A DNA stretch of 64,000 bases, from contig NZ_AP022870.1 in NCBI RefSeq assembly GCF_011764545.1, positions 8,748,001 through 8,812,000 of the forward strand, written 5' to 3'. A program made the translations under genes and the position numbers. Below, piece by piece: positions 1 through 8,469 of this stretch (position 1 is the stretch's first letter; the number at the start of each line of letters is the position of its first letter). This DNA is from Phytohabitans flavus. GTDB taxonomy: Bacteria > Actinomycetota > Actinomycetes > Mycobacteriales > Micromonosporaceae. The notes below the pieces were generated by a model that was not told where the DNA came from, made no database searches, and was given only the letters and a program-made list of their open reading frames with translations.

Positions 1-107
1 GTAACGGCAACAACGCGACCGGCTCGCTTTCCGGCGCGCCGATCTCGGGTGCCTGGTTCCCGGCGCAGGTTACGCAGCTGATGCAGAACGCGTACCCGGC
101 CCTGTAA
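1..107 (+). CDS. C-terminal fragment of an unrecognised protein
   Basis: The window opens inside a reading frame whose codons begin at position 3 and which stops at TAA 105-107, leaving 34 residues. The visible tail starts polar and glycine/asparagine rich (NGNNATGSLSGAPISG) and ends in a short Gln/Ala-rich segment. That composition is common at the ends of secreted actinobacterial proteins, but I do not recognise the family and assign no function. A strong GC-rich hairpin begins 19 nt after the stop and probably ends this transcript. Confidence 0.5.
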   Translation, partial: NGNNATGSLSGAPISGAWFPAQVTQLMQNAYPAL

Positions 108-117
108 GGCAACAGTG

Positions 118-2874
118 ATGCGGTCGCGGGGTCCGGGCGTCATGCCCGGGCCCCGCGGTCATTCGCGATTGCCGGACGGCCGCCACACGCTCGGCGTAGC
201 CTCGGACGTGTCGGGAGATCTGACTCTGGGCGTGCTGACGCCCTTTCTCGGTGGCTGGTACTTCGGCGGGTTGCTGCGCGGCATCTCGCGCGTCGCCGCG
301 GTCGAGGGCGGCACCGTCGTCGCGGTCCAGACCCTGGACGCCGGCACCAACCAGACCGAGGTGCGGGAGCCGGTCGACCTGCCGTACCCGGTGGCCTGGC
401 AGCGGGTGTCCGGCTTCCTCGTGATCATCAACGCGGTGCGCCCGAGCTACCTCGCCGCCGCCCAGGACAGCGGCAAGCCGGTGGTCATCATCAGCCACGA
501 GCTACCGGACCTTGACTGCCCGGTTATCGCGCCGGACAACGGCACCGGCATCCACGAGGCGGTGGGCCACCTGGTCGGGCACGGCCACCGGCGGATCGCG
601 TTCGCCGGCTACCTCGGCGCGAAGGACATCCGCCAGCGGTACGAGGCGTACCGCGACGCGCTCCGCGCGCACGACATCGAGCCGGACCCGGGGCTGCTCT
701 TCCCGATCGAGGACAACCAGATGTCCAGCGGGGAGGCCGCCGCCCAGGTCCTGGTCGGCGCGGGCATGCCGGCCACCGCGGTCATCACCGGTACCGACGC
801 GAACGCGATCGGGCTGATGCAGGGCATGCGCGCCGCCGGCTACCGGGTGCCGGAAGACCTGGCCGTGATCGGCTTCGACGACGTGCGCGGCGCGCAGTAC
901 AGCCTGCCCCGCCTCACCACCGTCAACCACCCGGTCGACACGATCGGCCGTACCGCCGCCGACCTGCTCGTACGCCGGATCCGCGGCGAGCCGGTGCCGA
1001 ACGGTACCCGGCACGTGCACACGTCGCTCGTGGTCCGCGAGTCGTGCGGCTGCCGCCGGAACGACGTCACCGAGCCGCCCGCCCTCCAGCCACTGACCCG
1101 GCTGGAGGCCGAGGGGCGGGCGCACTTCCGCGAGCGCACCCACCTTCAGGGCATCCTCAGCAAGCAGTACGTGGTGAGCATGGACCTGCTCCGCGCGCAC
1201 GAGGAGGACCCTCGGCGGCTGGGCTGGCTCGGCCGCACCAGCGCACGGGCCGGCTGCCTCGGCCTGTGGGCCGACCGCGTGCGCCCCGACCCGGCGCTTG
1301 ACGTTGTCGGCTTCTACCAGCGCGACAAGCCGGGTGCCACAGCCTCGCTGATGATCCCGGTCAGCGAGTTTCCGCCGGCCGACCTGCTCGACGTGGCGCG
1401 GCAGGACGTCGACGCGGTCACGTTCGTGGTGCCGGTCAAGATGGACGGCAGCGACTGGGGCCTGCTGGCGGTGGTCGACGCGGTGGAGACCCGTACCGGT
1501 ACCGGCCGCGAGCCGATCAACCACTGGGCCGCGCTGCTCACCGTCGCGCTCGACTACCAGCAGGTGCTCGCCACCCTCCGCGAGCAGGAGGAGCGGCTGC
1601 GGTTCGCCGCCCAGTACGACCACCTCACCGGCCTGCCCAACCGCGCGCTCTTCCTGGAACGGCTCCGCGCGGCGATGGGCGACGGCCACGAGTTCGCGGT
1701 GCTCTTCGTCGACCTCGACGGGTTCAAGGTGGTCAACGACAGCCTCGGCCACGCGGCCGGCGACGCGCTGCTGATCCAGGTGAGCAACCGGATCTCGCGC
1801 AGCCTGCGGGAGCGGGACACCGCGGCCCGGTTCGGCGGCGACGAGTTCCTGATCCTGCTCGACGGGGTCGCCGACCCGTACACGCCGACGCAGGTCGCCG
1901 AGCGGCTGCACGCCGCGCTGGCACCGCCGTTCCGCCTCCAAGGGCAGGAGGTCGTGGTGACCGTCTCGATCGGCATCACGCTCGGCGGCGCCGGGTCGGC
2001 GGACGCCGAAGACCTGGTACGCGACGCGGACATCGCCATGTACTGGTCGAAGTCGCAGCGGAAGGGCTCGCACGCGCTCTTCGACGTCGCCATGCACGCC
2101 AAGGCGGTCGTACGCCTGCAGATCGAGACCGAGCTGCGCCGGGCCATCGAGCGGGGCGAGCTGGAGGTGCACTACCAGCCGATCGTGCAGCTGGCCACCG
2201 GCCGTACCCGTGCGTTCGAGGCGCTGATCCGCTGGCGCCACCCCACACGTGGGCTGGTGCTGCCCACGGACTTCCTCGCGGTGGCCGAGGAAACCGGGCT
2301 GGTGATCCCGATCGGCCGCTGGGTGATCGCCGAGTCGTGCCGGCAGCTTGCCGCGTGGCAGCGTACGCCCGGCCGGGGTGACCTGCGAATCAGTGTGAAC
2401 GTGTCGAACCGCCAGTTCTGGCAGGGCGGGCTTGTCGACGACGTGGCCGAGGCGCTGCGGGTGTCCGGGCTGCACCCGCGCAACCTCGCCTTCGAGATCA
2501 CCGAGGGCGTGATCATGAACAACGTCGGGCTGGCCCGCAAGATGCTCGAGGACCTGCACAACCTCGGCTGCGAGCTGCACATCGACGACTTCGGCACCGG
2601 GTACTCGTCGCTGGAGGCGCTGCACCGGTTGCCGATCGACGCGCTGAAGATCGACCGTTCGTTCGTGGCCCGGCTCGGCATGGACTCCAAGAGCAGCGCG
2701 CTCGTGCACGCGATCGTGCTGACGGGCGGCAACCTCGGCCTCCAGCTCATCGCGGAGAGCATCGAGACCGAGGAACAGCGCGACCACCTGCTCCGCCTCG
2801 GCTGCGCGTACGGCCAGGGCTATCTCTTCTCCGCGGCGGTCCCCGCCGCGGAGGCCGAACAGCTCATTTCCTAG
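118..2874 (+). CDS. GGDEF-EAL cyclic-di-GMP protein with LacI-type ligand-binding sensor
   Basis: The N-terminal third (to about residue 310) resembles the periplasmic-binding-protein fold of LacI-type regulators (VIGFDDVRG, then a TTVNHP segment), but there is no DNA-binding domain and no membrane segment. A linker follows, then a GGDEF domain with an intact FGGDEF signature near residue 570 and an EAL domain from about 690. The EAL domain keeps EALIRW, NVSNRQF, DDFGTGYSSL and KIDRSF. Both catalytic signatures are present, so the protein could make and degrade c-di-GMP in response to a cytoplasmic ligand (inference). The start is uncertain: ATG 118 has a weak AAGG site, but a terminator-like hairpin lies just inside it and GTG 208 is a plausible later start. 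The 3' end overlaps the convergent hydrolase by 11 nt. Confidence 0.88.
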   Translation: MRSRGPGVMPGPRGHSRLPDGRHTLGVASDVSGDLTLGVLTPFLGGWYFGGLLRGISRVAAVEGGTVVAVQTLDAGTNQTEVREPVDLPYPVAWQRVSGFLVIINAVRPSYLAAAQDSGKPVVIISHELPDLDCPVIAPDNGTGIHEAVGHLVGHGHRRIAFAGYLGAKDIRQRYEAYRDALRAHDIEPDPGLLFPIEDNQMSSGEAAAQVLVGAGMPATAVITGTDANAIGLMQGMRAAGYRVPEDLAVIGFDDVRGAQYSLPRLTTVNHPVDTIGRTAADLLVRRIRGEPVPNGTRHVHTSLVVRESCGCRRNDVTEPPALQPLTRLEAEGRAHFRERTHLQGILSKQYVVSMDLLRAHEEDPRRLGWLGRTSARAGCLGLWADRVRPDPALDVVGFYQRDKPGATASLMIPVSEFPPADLLDVARQDVDAVTFVVPVKMDGSDWGLLAVVDAVETRTGTGREPINHWAALLTVALDYQQVLATLREQEERLRFAAQYDHLTGLPNRALFLERLRAAMGDGHEFAVLFVDLDGFKVVNDSLGHAAGDALLIQVSNRISRSLRERDTAARFGGDEFLILLDGVADPYTPTQVAERLHAALAPPFRLQGQEVVVTVSIGITLGGAGSADAEDLVRDADIAMYWSKSQRKGSHALFDVAMHAKAVVRLQIETELRRAIERGELEVHYQPIVQLATGRTRAFEALIRWRHPTRGLVLPTDFLAVAEETGLVIPIGRWVIAESCRQLAAWQRTPGRGDLRISVNVSNRQFWQGGLVDDVAEALRVSGLHPRNLAFEITEGVIMNNVGLARKMLEDLHNLGCELHIDDFGTGYSSLEALHRLPIDALKIDRSFVARLGMDSKSSALVHAIVLTGGNLGLQLIAESIETEEQRDHLLRLGCAYGQGYLFSAAVPAAEAEQLIS
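126..156 (+). terminator. Hairpin terminator candidate after the first gene
   Basis: A 13-bp stem (126-138 with 144-156, one G-T wobble) encloses a 5-nt loop. There is no T-run, as is usual for hairpin terminators in GC-rich actinobacteria. It follows the stop at 105-107 closely. It also falls inside the first codons of the longest possible frame of the next gene, which weakens that gene's earliest start. Confidence 0.5.
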
Positions 2875-3661
2875 CCGAGTCCGCACCCGTGGTCGCGAGG
2901 ATCACCGACGCGACAAGGTCGGGGTCGTCGCTCATCGGTACGTGGCCGCAGCCGGGCAGGTCGATGTGGCGGGCCTCGGGCAGCGCGACCCGCGCCCGGG
3001 CGGCTTGGCGGTAGAGCAGGATCATGTCGCGGGTGCCCCACGCCACGGTCACCGGTACGGTCGGCGAGCCGCGGTACAGGTACGAGCGGCCGGCCCGGGC
3101 CACCGCGTGGAATGCCGGACCGTTACGCAGCGCGAGCGCGTCGGAGAGGGCCACCTCGGCGGTGATGCCGCTGGCCCGGGCGACGAACATGCCGAAGCAG
3201 AGCGCGCGAAACGCACCGTACCGGAACATCGCCCGCATGATCGGCTGCGGCAGCCGCGTGCCCCACCGGTGCGCGGTGAGCGTCCCGATCGCCCAGCGCA
3301 GCTCGGCCGGGGTCCAGAAGCCGGCGGGGGACAGCGCGGTCGCCGACGAGACCAGGCCGGCGCCGGCAAGCTCCAGCGCGATCGCGCCGCCGAGGCTGTT
3401 GCCGGCCACGTGCGGCCGATCCAACCCCAGCTCGGCGATGAACGCCGCGACCCCCTCGACCGTCTTGGCCATGTCCTGCGGCAGCCCGTCGGCGGGCATC
3501 GGCGACAGGCCGAAGCCGGGCAGGTCGATCGCGATCACGTCGTGCACCTCGGCGAGCCGGTCCAGCACCGGCAGCCACGCCTGCCAGTGATGGCCGATGC
3601 CGTGCAGCAGCACCAGCGGCTCGCCTGCGCCGCGCCTCTCGTAAACGACCTTTGCCGTCAT
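2864..3661 (-). CDS. Alpha/beta hydrolase
   Basis: 265 residues with the alpha/beta-hydrolase layout. LVLLHGIGHHW forms the oxyanion region near residue 20, the nucleophile elbow is GNSLGG near 100, and the catalytic His is in GCGHVPMSDDP near the C-terminus. ATG 3661 is chosen because GGAGG precedes it and it overlaps the stop of the upstream dehydrogenase gene as ATGA. The frame stays open upstream but reads as arginine-rich shadow sequence. It is the last gene of a monooxygenase-SDR-hydrolase operon and would hydrolyse an ester, for instance one made by Baeyer-Villiger oxidation (inference from the neighbours). The substrate is unknown. Confidence 0.85.
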   Translation of the reverse strand: MTAKVVYERRGAGEPLVLLHGIGHHWQAWLPVLDRLAEVHDVIAIDLPGFGLSPMPADGLPQDMAKTVEGVAAFIAELGLDRPHVAGNSLGGAIALELAGAGLVSSATALSPAGFWTPAELRWAIGTLTAHRWGTRLPQPIMRAMFRYGAFRALCFGMFVARASGITAEVALSDALALRNGPAFHAVARAGRSYLYRGSPTVPVTVAWGTRDMILLYRQAARARVALPEARHIDLPGCGHVPMSDDPDLVASVILATTGADSARK

Positions 3662-4512
3662 CGCCCACCTCCGTGCCGGCCGAACGCGCGCCCGAGCGTG
3701 CGGACCTGTTCCTCCAACCGGGGTACGGCAGTGCGCGCGCCGTGCCCGATGACCGCGTCGCTGAGCGGGCTGACCAACAGCGAGCGGGCCGCCTGCACCA
3801 AGCCGACCACCCGGGGGACATACACCCGGCGCCGCCGTCGCTCGATCGCGTCGACGAACGCCCGCGCGCACGCCTCGACCGAGGTTACCGAGCCGATCGG
3901 CCACGGCAGCCTGCGCAGCGTCTCGCGGAAGTGGGGCAGGTCCTCCTGCACGTCGCGCACCAAGTCGGTGTCCACAAAGGACATGTGCGCCGTGCCCACC
4001 GCGACCCGGCGGTGCCGCAGCTCCAGCCGGATCGCGTTGCCGAACTGCTCCACGCCCGCCTTCGACGCGCAGTAGGCGGCCATCCCGGGCAGCGCGGCGA
4101 ACGCGGCGGCCGACGACACAAGCAGGCAGTAGCCGCGGCTGGCGATGAGATGGTCGACGGTGGCGCCGACCGTGCGCATCGCGCCGACGAGGTTGACCTG
4201 CACGGTGTGCGCCATCGCCTCGATGTCGCCGACCGCGATCGTGCCGAGCGGGGCGACGCCCGCGTTGGCCACGACCGCGTCGATCCGCCCGTACCGCTCC
4301 ACCGCCGCCGCGGCCGCTCGGTCGAGCGCGGACTGGTCGGTCACGTCAGCCTCGAACCAGGCGCCGCCGGTCTCGGCGGCCACCGCGGCGAGGCGCTCGG
4401 GCTCCAGGCCGACGAGCACCACGGTCGCGCCGCGGGCCGCGGCCAGCCGTGCGGTGTGCTCGCCGATGCCACGGGCGGCGCCGGTGATGAAGAGGACCTT
4501 GCCGTCAAGCAC
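3658..4512 (-). CDS. Short-chain dehydrogenase/reductase
   Basis: 284 residues, classical SDR. The cofactor motif TGAARGIG is at residues 10-17, NAG is near 87, the catalytic Ser is in LLVSSAAA, and the YCASK (YxxxK) pair is near 150. The protein extends past the usual 250 residues with a basic C-terminal segment, as in SDRs that sit beside flavin monooxygenases. The start is GTG 4512, overlapping the monooxygenase stop by 8 nt, and the stop overlaps the hydrolase ATG. It probably interconverts the alcohol and ketone that feed the monooxygenase (inference). The substrate is not determinable from sequence. Confidence 0.87.
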   Translation of the reverse strand: MLDGKVLFITGAARGIGEHTARLAAARGATVVLVGLEPERLAAVAAETGGAWFEADVTDQSALDRAAAAAVERYGRIDAVVANAGVAPLGTIAVGDIEAMAHTVQVNLVGAMRTVGATVDHLIASRGYCLLVSSAAAFAALPGMAAYCASKAGVEQFGNAIRLELRHRRVAVGTAHMSFVDTDLVRDVQEDLPHFRETLRRLPWPIGSVTSVEACARAFVDAIERRRRRVYVPRVVGLVQAARSLLVSPLSDAVIGHGARTAVPRLEEQVRTLGRAFGRHGGGR

Positions 4513-5965
4513 TGGCCACCACCTGGTAGTGCGCGGGGTCGAAGCGGCGGGTGCGCAGCCGGTACGACCACGTGTAGCCGGGCCAGATCGCGGAGACCCG
4601 GCCGGTCGTGTCCTTGTACCAGCTCTCGCAGCCGCCGGCCAGCCACACGGTACCGGCCATCTTGCGGTCCATTGTGGAGACGAAGGCGCGCTGTGCGGCC
4701 GGCGTCGGCTCGATCGCGGTGGCGCCGGTCCGGTCGAGGTGGCGCAGGGCGCCGAGCACGTACGCGAGCTGGCTCTCCATCATGAACACCACCGACGTGT
4801 GCCCGGTGCCGGTACCCGGGCCGAGCAGCAGGAAGAGGTTGGGGAAGCCGGCGACGGTCGTACCGAGGTACGCCTCCGGCGAGCCCTGCCACACCTCGGC
4901 GAGAGTACGCCCGTCCCGGCCGCGGATTAGCTGCGCGATCGGAATGTCGGTGACGTGGAACCCGGTGCCGAAGATGATCGTGTCGACGGCGCGCTCGGTG
5001 CCGTCCGCGGTGACCACCGCGTCCGGCCGTACCTCGGTCACGCCACCGCTGACGACCTCCACATTGGACCGCGTGAGCGCGGGGTAGTAGTCATTGGAGA
5101 GCAGCACCCGCTTGCAGCCCATCCGGTAGTGCGGGGTGAGCCTGGCCCGCAGCGCCCGGTCCGGCACCTGGCGGCGCAGGTGGGCCCGGGCCGTCGACTC
5201 GCCCAGCCGCATCACGACCGGCTTGAGGAAGCCGGTGGCCTGGGCCTCCCGCGCCCAGTAGACGCCGGTGCGGGCCAACCGCTGCAAGCCCGGCACCGCC
5301 CGGAACGCGCGCTGCTCCAGCCGGCTGATCTGCCGGTCGGCCTTGGGCATCACCCAGGGCGGCGTGCGCTGGAAGAGGTACAGCCGCTCGACGTCCGGCG
5401 CGATCGCGGGTACGAACTGGATCGCGGACGCGCCGGTGCCGACCACGGCGACCCGGCGGCCGGTCAGGTCGAGGTCATGGCGCCACCGGGCGGAGTGGAA
5501 CACCTCACCCGTGAACCCCTCCAGCCCGGGCAGCTTCGGCTGGGCCGGCTCGCAGAGCGGACCGGCCGCGGAGATGAGCACGTCCGCGCTGAGCGTGCCG
5601 CGGGAGGTCTCGACCACCCACCGGCCGCCGTCCCAGGCCGCGCCGCGTACCTCGGTGTCGAGCTGGAGGTGCCGGTCCAGGCCGTACTCGGCGACGCAGC
5701 GGCGCAGGTAGTCCCAGATCTCCGGCTGGCTGGAGAAGCTGCGGCTCCACCCCGGGTTGAGCCCGAAGGAGAACGAGTAGAGGTGCGAGGGTACGTCGCA
5801 GGCGCAGCCGGGGTATGTGTTGTCGCGCCAGGTGCCGCCTACCTCGGTGCCCCGGTCGAGCACGACGAAGTCGTCATAGCCCCGCTGTTTGAGCCGGATC
5901 GCGGCGCCGAGGCCGCCGAAGCCAGCCCCGATCACCGCGATCCGGTAGTGCCGTGGGCCCGCCAT
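4505..5965 (-). CDS. FAD/NADPH-dependent monooxygenase, Baeyer-Villiger-like
   Basis: About 486 residues with two Rossmann motifs: VIGAGFGG near the N-terminus for FAD and VVGTGASA near residue 165 for NADPH. Between them, FTGEVFHSARW matches the FxGxxxHxxxW core of the type I Baeyer-Villiger and flavin-monooxygenase fingerprint, although the usual following proline is replaced by arginine. It heads a tightly overlapping operon with an SDR and an alpha/beta hydrolase, a ketone-to-ester-to-acid logic that resembles the mycobacterial mymA-type gene sets. ATG 5965 is preferred over ATG 6010 because a perfect 16-bp palindrome sits at 5975-5990, where an operator would be expected. The in-frame extension from 6010 cannot be excluded. 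Confidence 0.87.
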   Translation of the reverse strand: MAGPRHYRIAVIGAGFGGLGAAIRLKQRGYDDFVVLDRGTEVGGTWRDNTYPGCACDVPSHLYSFSFGLNPGWSRSFSSQPEIWDYLRRCVAEYGLDRHLQLDTEVRGAAWDGGRWVVETSRGTLSADVLISAAGPLCEPAQPKLPGLEGFTGEVFHSARWRHDLDLTGRRVAVVGTGASAIQFVPAIAPDVERLYLFQRTPPWVMPKADRQISRLEQRAFRAVPGLQRLARTGVYWAREAQATGFLKPVVMRLGESTARAHLRRQVPDRALRARLTPHYRMGCKRVLLSNDYYPALTRSNVEVVSGGVTEVRPDAVVTADGTERAVDTIIFGTGFHVTDIPIAQLIRGRDGRTLAEVWQGSPEAYLGTTVAGFPNLFLLLGPGTGTGHTSVVFMMESQLAYVLGALRHLDRTGATAIEPTPAAQRAFVSTMDRKMAGTVWLAGGCESWYKDTTGRVSAIWPGYTWSYRLRTRRFDPAHYQVVASA

Positions 5966-5974
5966 CCTCGGAAA

Positions 5975-5990
5975 GTTACCATCGGGTAAC
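5975..5990. promoter_or_regulatory. Palindromic operator candidate upstream of the monooxygenase operon
   Basis: GTTACC-ATCG-GGTAAC is a perfect 6-bp inverted repeat with a 4-bp centre, placed 10 bp upstream of ATG 5965. Size and symmetry suit a TetR-family site, but no TetR gene is adjacent, so the cognate regulator is unknown. Confidence 0.4.
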
Positions 5991-6049
5991 GCGCCGGGGA
6001 AGGGCGGCATTTCTCGATCAGGCCGGGGCTTGCCCGGCTGGCGGGTCTA

Positions 6050-6436
6050 TCAGGTCGTTGCCGCGTTTTCCCAGAGCCCGACGACGTTGCCCTCGGTGTC
6101 CTTGAAGTAGCCGACGAACCCCATGTCGCCGACCGCCATCTTGCCGGCCACGACCTTGCCGCCGTGCTGCTCCGCCGTCTCGAGCGCCGCGTCGACGCTG
6201 TCCACGCCGATCGTCAACGTCGGCGCCGATACGGGGGACTGGCGTGCGGTCAGCCCGCCGTTGATGGCGCCCGACTCGGTGGGCATGCCCTGCTCGTCGG
6301 TGGGCGTGGTGACGACCATCGTGTACGCCATGTCCGGCATTGGAGTCAGCTGCCAGCCGAAGGCCTCGCGGTAGAAGGTCTGCGCCCGTTCCATGTCGTC
6401 GGCGGGCATCTCGAAGTGAACAACTCGACCGTTCAT
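6050..6436 (-). CDS. VOC (glyoxalase/bleomycin-resistance-like) family protein
   Basis: 128 residues forming a single VOC module. It starts VVHFEMPADDMERAQTFY, a typical first beta-alpha unit, and ends with the GYFKDTEGNVVGLWE signature, whose Glu is a usual metal ligand. Members are small metalloenzymes or binding proteins of many substrates, and this one cannot be assigned further. ATG 6436 is preceded by GGGAGG at good spacing. It is transcribed in the same direction as the monooxygenase operon but is separated from it by a gap, so it is probably its own unit. Confidence 0.8.
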   Translation of the reverse strand: MNGRVVHFEMPADDMERAQTFYREAFGWQLTPMPDMAYTMVVTTPTDEQGMPTESGAINGGLTARQSPVSAPTLTIGVDSVDAALETAEQHGGKVVAGKMAVGDMGFVGYFKDTEGNVVGLWENAATT

Positions 6437-6479
6437 GCTGCGTACCTCCCTCGGAGCCGACTCTATGCCCGGCAACGGG

Positions 6480-8311
6480 TCACGCGTTGAGGAATGCGCT
6501 CACTGGAAGCGGTCGACTGACGATCCGGATGTCGCCGAGCCAGCCGTAGAAGCCCTGCTCGATGATCCGGTCGTAGTGGTACGCCCCGACGAACCACGGC
6601 TCGCCGGAGGCGGCCAGCCCGATCGCCGGCGTCGACGGGTTGCGCAGGAGCTCGGCCCCGTCGACGTACAGCGTGGTGGTCCGCCCGTCGTTGACCACCG
6701 CGACGTGGAACCACTCGTCGGCGCGCATCTCGTGTCCCCAGTTGGTGGAGATGCCGTTCTGGTTGCCCGGGAACACCGCCCACTGGAGGGCCATGCCGTC
6801 CGACATGCTGAGCGTCGCGAGCGGCTCCGACGGGTCGCCACCGGTCTTGCCGGCGTCCTTCCCGGCGCCCATCCGGCAGAGGATGCTCATCCAGGCGTGG
6901 TTGATGGACCGCACGTTGGCCGGGAGCTTCACGAACGCCTCGATCGTGTAGCCGGACTCGAACGTGGCAAAGTTGAGCGGCGCGCCGGCGGCCGTGCTCA
7001 GGTACGCGCCCCGCGCCGGCTGCTTCGCGCCGTTGAAGAAGAGGCTGGCGTGTGCGGGCTGGTCGGGGTGGTGCGCGTCGGTCCAGCGCAGCGCATCCGC
7101 CGGGCTCCCGCCGAGCGTGACCCGGGTGAGGTGGTTGCCCAGCCCGGAGAGGTCGTCGATGCGGAAGCCGTCCGGCACGGCGGTGCCGTCCGCCCGCCCC
7201 TGGTCAAAACGCCAGTACGCCACAGTGCCGCGAACCAGCATCGGCTTCGCCGGGCGGGCCGGGCGGACCGGTACCGGGGCGAACCCGGCGAACCGCTCGG
7301 CGAAGTCGATCGGCACGCTGAACCGGTTGTTCGCGTCGGTGAGCTCGATCTCCTGCCGCTCCAGCGCGTTGCGCCGGCTCGGGTCCTGGCCGAGGATCCA
7401 CGGCGAGATCGTCTCCACGTCGATCGTGTTGCGGTCCAGATCGAAGTGGTACAGCCGGAGCATCGCCCCGCCGCCGTAGTAGCGGTCCTGGTAGTTGGTG
7501 ATGTGCACGTGCACGTCGTGCCCGGCGTCGTTGGTCAGCACCGAGTCCGCCGGCGGCCAGAAGTGTCCGTTGATCGTGAGGAAGATCTGGTCGCTGCTCT
7601 TGACCAGCCGGTCCAGAGCCGCTGCCCGTGCCCGGAGAGGACCGCCTTGCCGGGCTCGTTGCCCTGGATCGCCAGCTCGTGCGTGGTCAGGATCGCCGGC
7701 GTACGTGGGTGCGCCGCGAGCACGCCCTTCACCCACTCCAGCGTGCCGTCCGAGGGGCGCCAGTCGAGCGCGAAGAGCAGCCACTCCCGGCCGGCCGCGC
7801 GGAAGATGTGGTACGTGTTGTACCCGTCCGGGGTGGCACCGCCGAACGTCGACAGCGGGCGGAAGCGCTGCGGGCCGAAGACGTCCAGGTACGGGCTGGG
7901 GCCGCGCTGGTCGGTGGTACGCGAGTCGATGTCGTGGTTGCCGGCGAGCACGCTGTATGGCACGCGCCGCCGGTCGAAGAGCTCGAACACGTCGCCGGCG
8001 CTGGCGAGTTCGTCGGCCGCCGCGTTTTCCACTATGTCGCCGAGGTGCGCGGTGAAGACGATGTTCTGCTCGGCGCGGTGGTCCATGATGTAGCGCAGGG
8101 TAGCGGTGAGCGGAGCCGGGTCGCCGCGGTCCTGGTCGAAGAGGTACTGCGTATCCGGGATGACGGCCAGCGTGAACTGGGCGCTGGACGAGTCACCGCC
8201 CTTGTGGGCGAAGGCCGGCGCGGTGCCGGCAGGCGCGACGGTGGCCACGGTGGCCGCCGCCGCGCCCAGCCCCACGCCCTGCAAGAGGCTACGTCGAGAG
8301 GTAGTTGCCAT
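6480..8311 (-). CDS. Secreted (Tat) metallophosphoesterase with LamG-like domain, frameshifted
   Basis: The protein begins MATTSRRSLLQG, a twin-arginine signal, with an Ala-rich core ending near AFA. A calcineurin-like phosphoesterase domain follows (PDTQY, HLGDIVE, GNHDID, TTHE, GHFWPP as successive metal-ligand blocks). The C-terminal part is a concanavalin/LamG-like sandwich (YTIEAFVKL, WFHVAVVNDG, TTLYVDGAEL). The frame breaks near 7613, and adding one C to the CC there restores a continuous protein of about 610 residues. ATG 8311 has GAGGG in front. The likely role is an extracellular phosphatase or phosphodiesterase bound to a polysaccharide or surface (inference). The single-base break matches others in the window and is probably a sequence error. 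Confidence 0.78.
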
Positions 8312-8394
8312 AACCCTCATCCACCCCCACCCCAACAAAGAAAGATCACGCGCTGCGCTCAACACCTGCCAAACCCTGCGTGAACCCCAGCGTT

Positions 8395-8456
8395 GTTGAT
8401 CAGGGAGTTGGTGAGCGTGTCGTGCGGCGATTCGCTCCACGAACTCCCTGATCAAC
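8395..8456. repeat. 62-bp intergenic palindromic repeat, copy A
   Basis: Perfect 15-bp arms (8395-8409 and 8442-8456, GTTGATCAGGGAGTT and its complement) enclose an imperfectly paired centre containing GCGTGTCGTGCGGCG. A same-length relative is at 29756-29817. It lies between the 5' end of the phosphoesterase gene and the 3' end of the exporter gene, both on the minus strand. Confidence 0.75.
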
Positions 8457-8469
8457 TCCCTCCCCGGGG

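Noticed and set aside
502..2886. A 794-codon minus-strand frame opposite the GGDEF-EAL gene
   Set aside because: Antisense shadow without motifs; the plus-strand protein has complete GGDEF and EAL signatures.
3662..3904. N-terminal extension of the alpha/beta hydrolase frame
   Set aside because: It overlaps the SDR gene, is Arg/Gly-rich, and the GGAGG site plus ATGA overlap identify ATG 3661 as the start.
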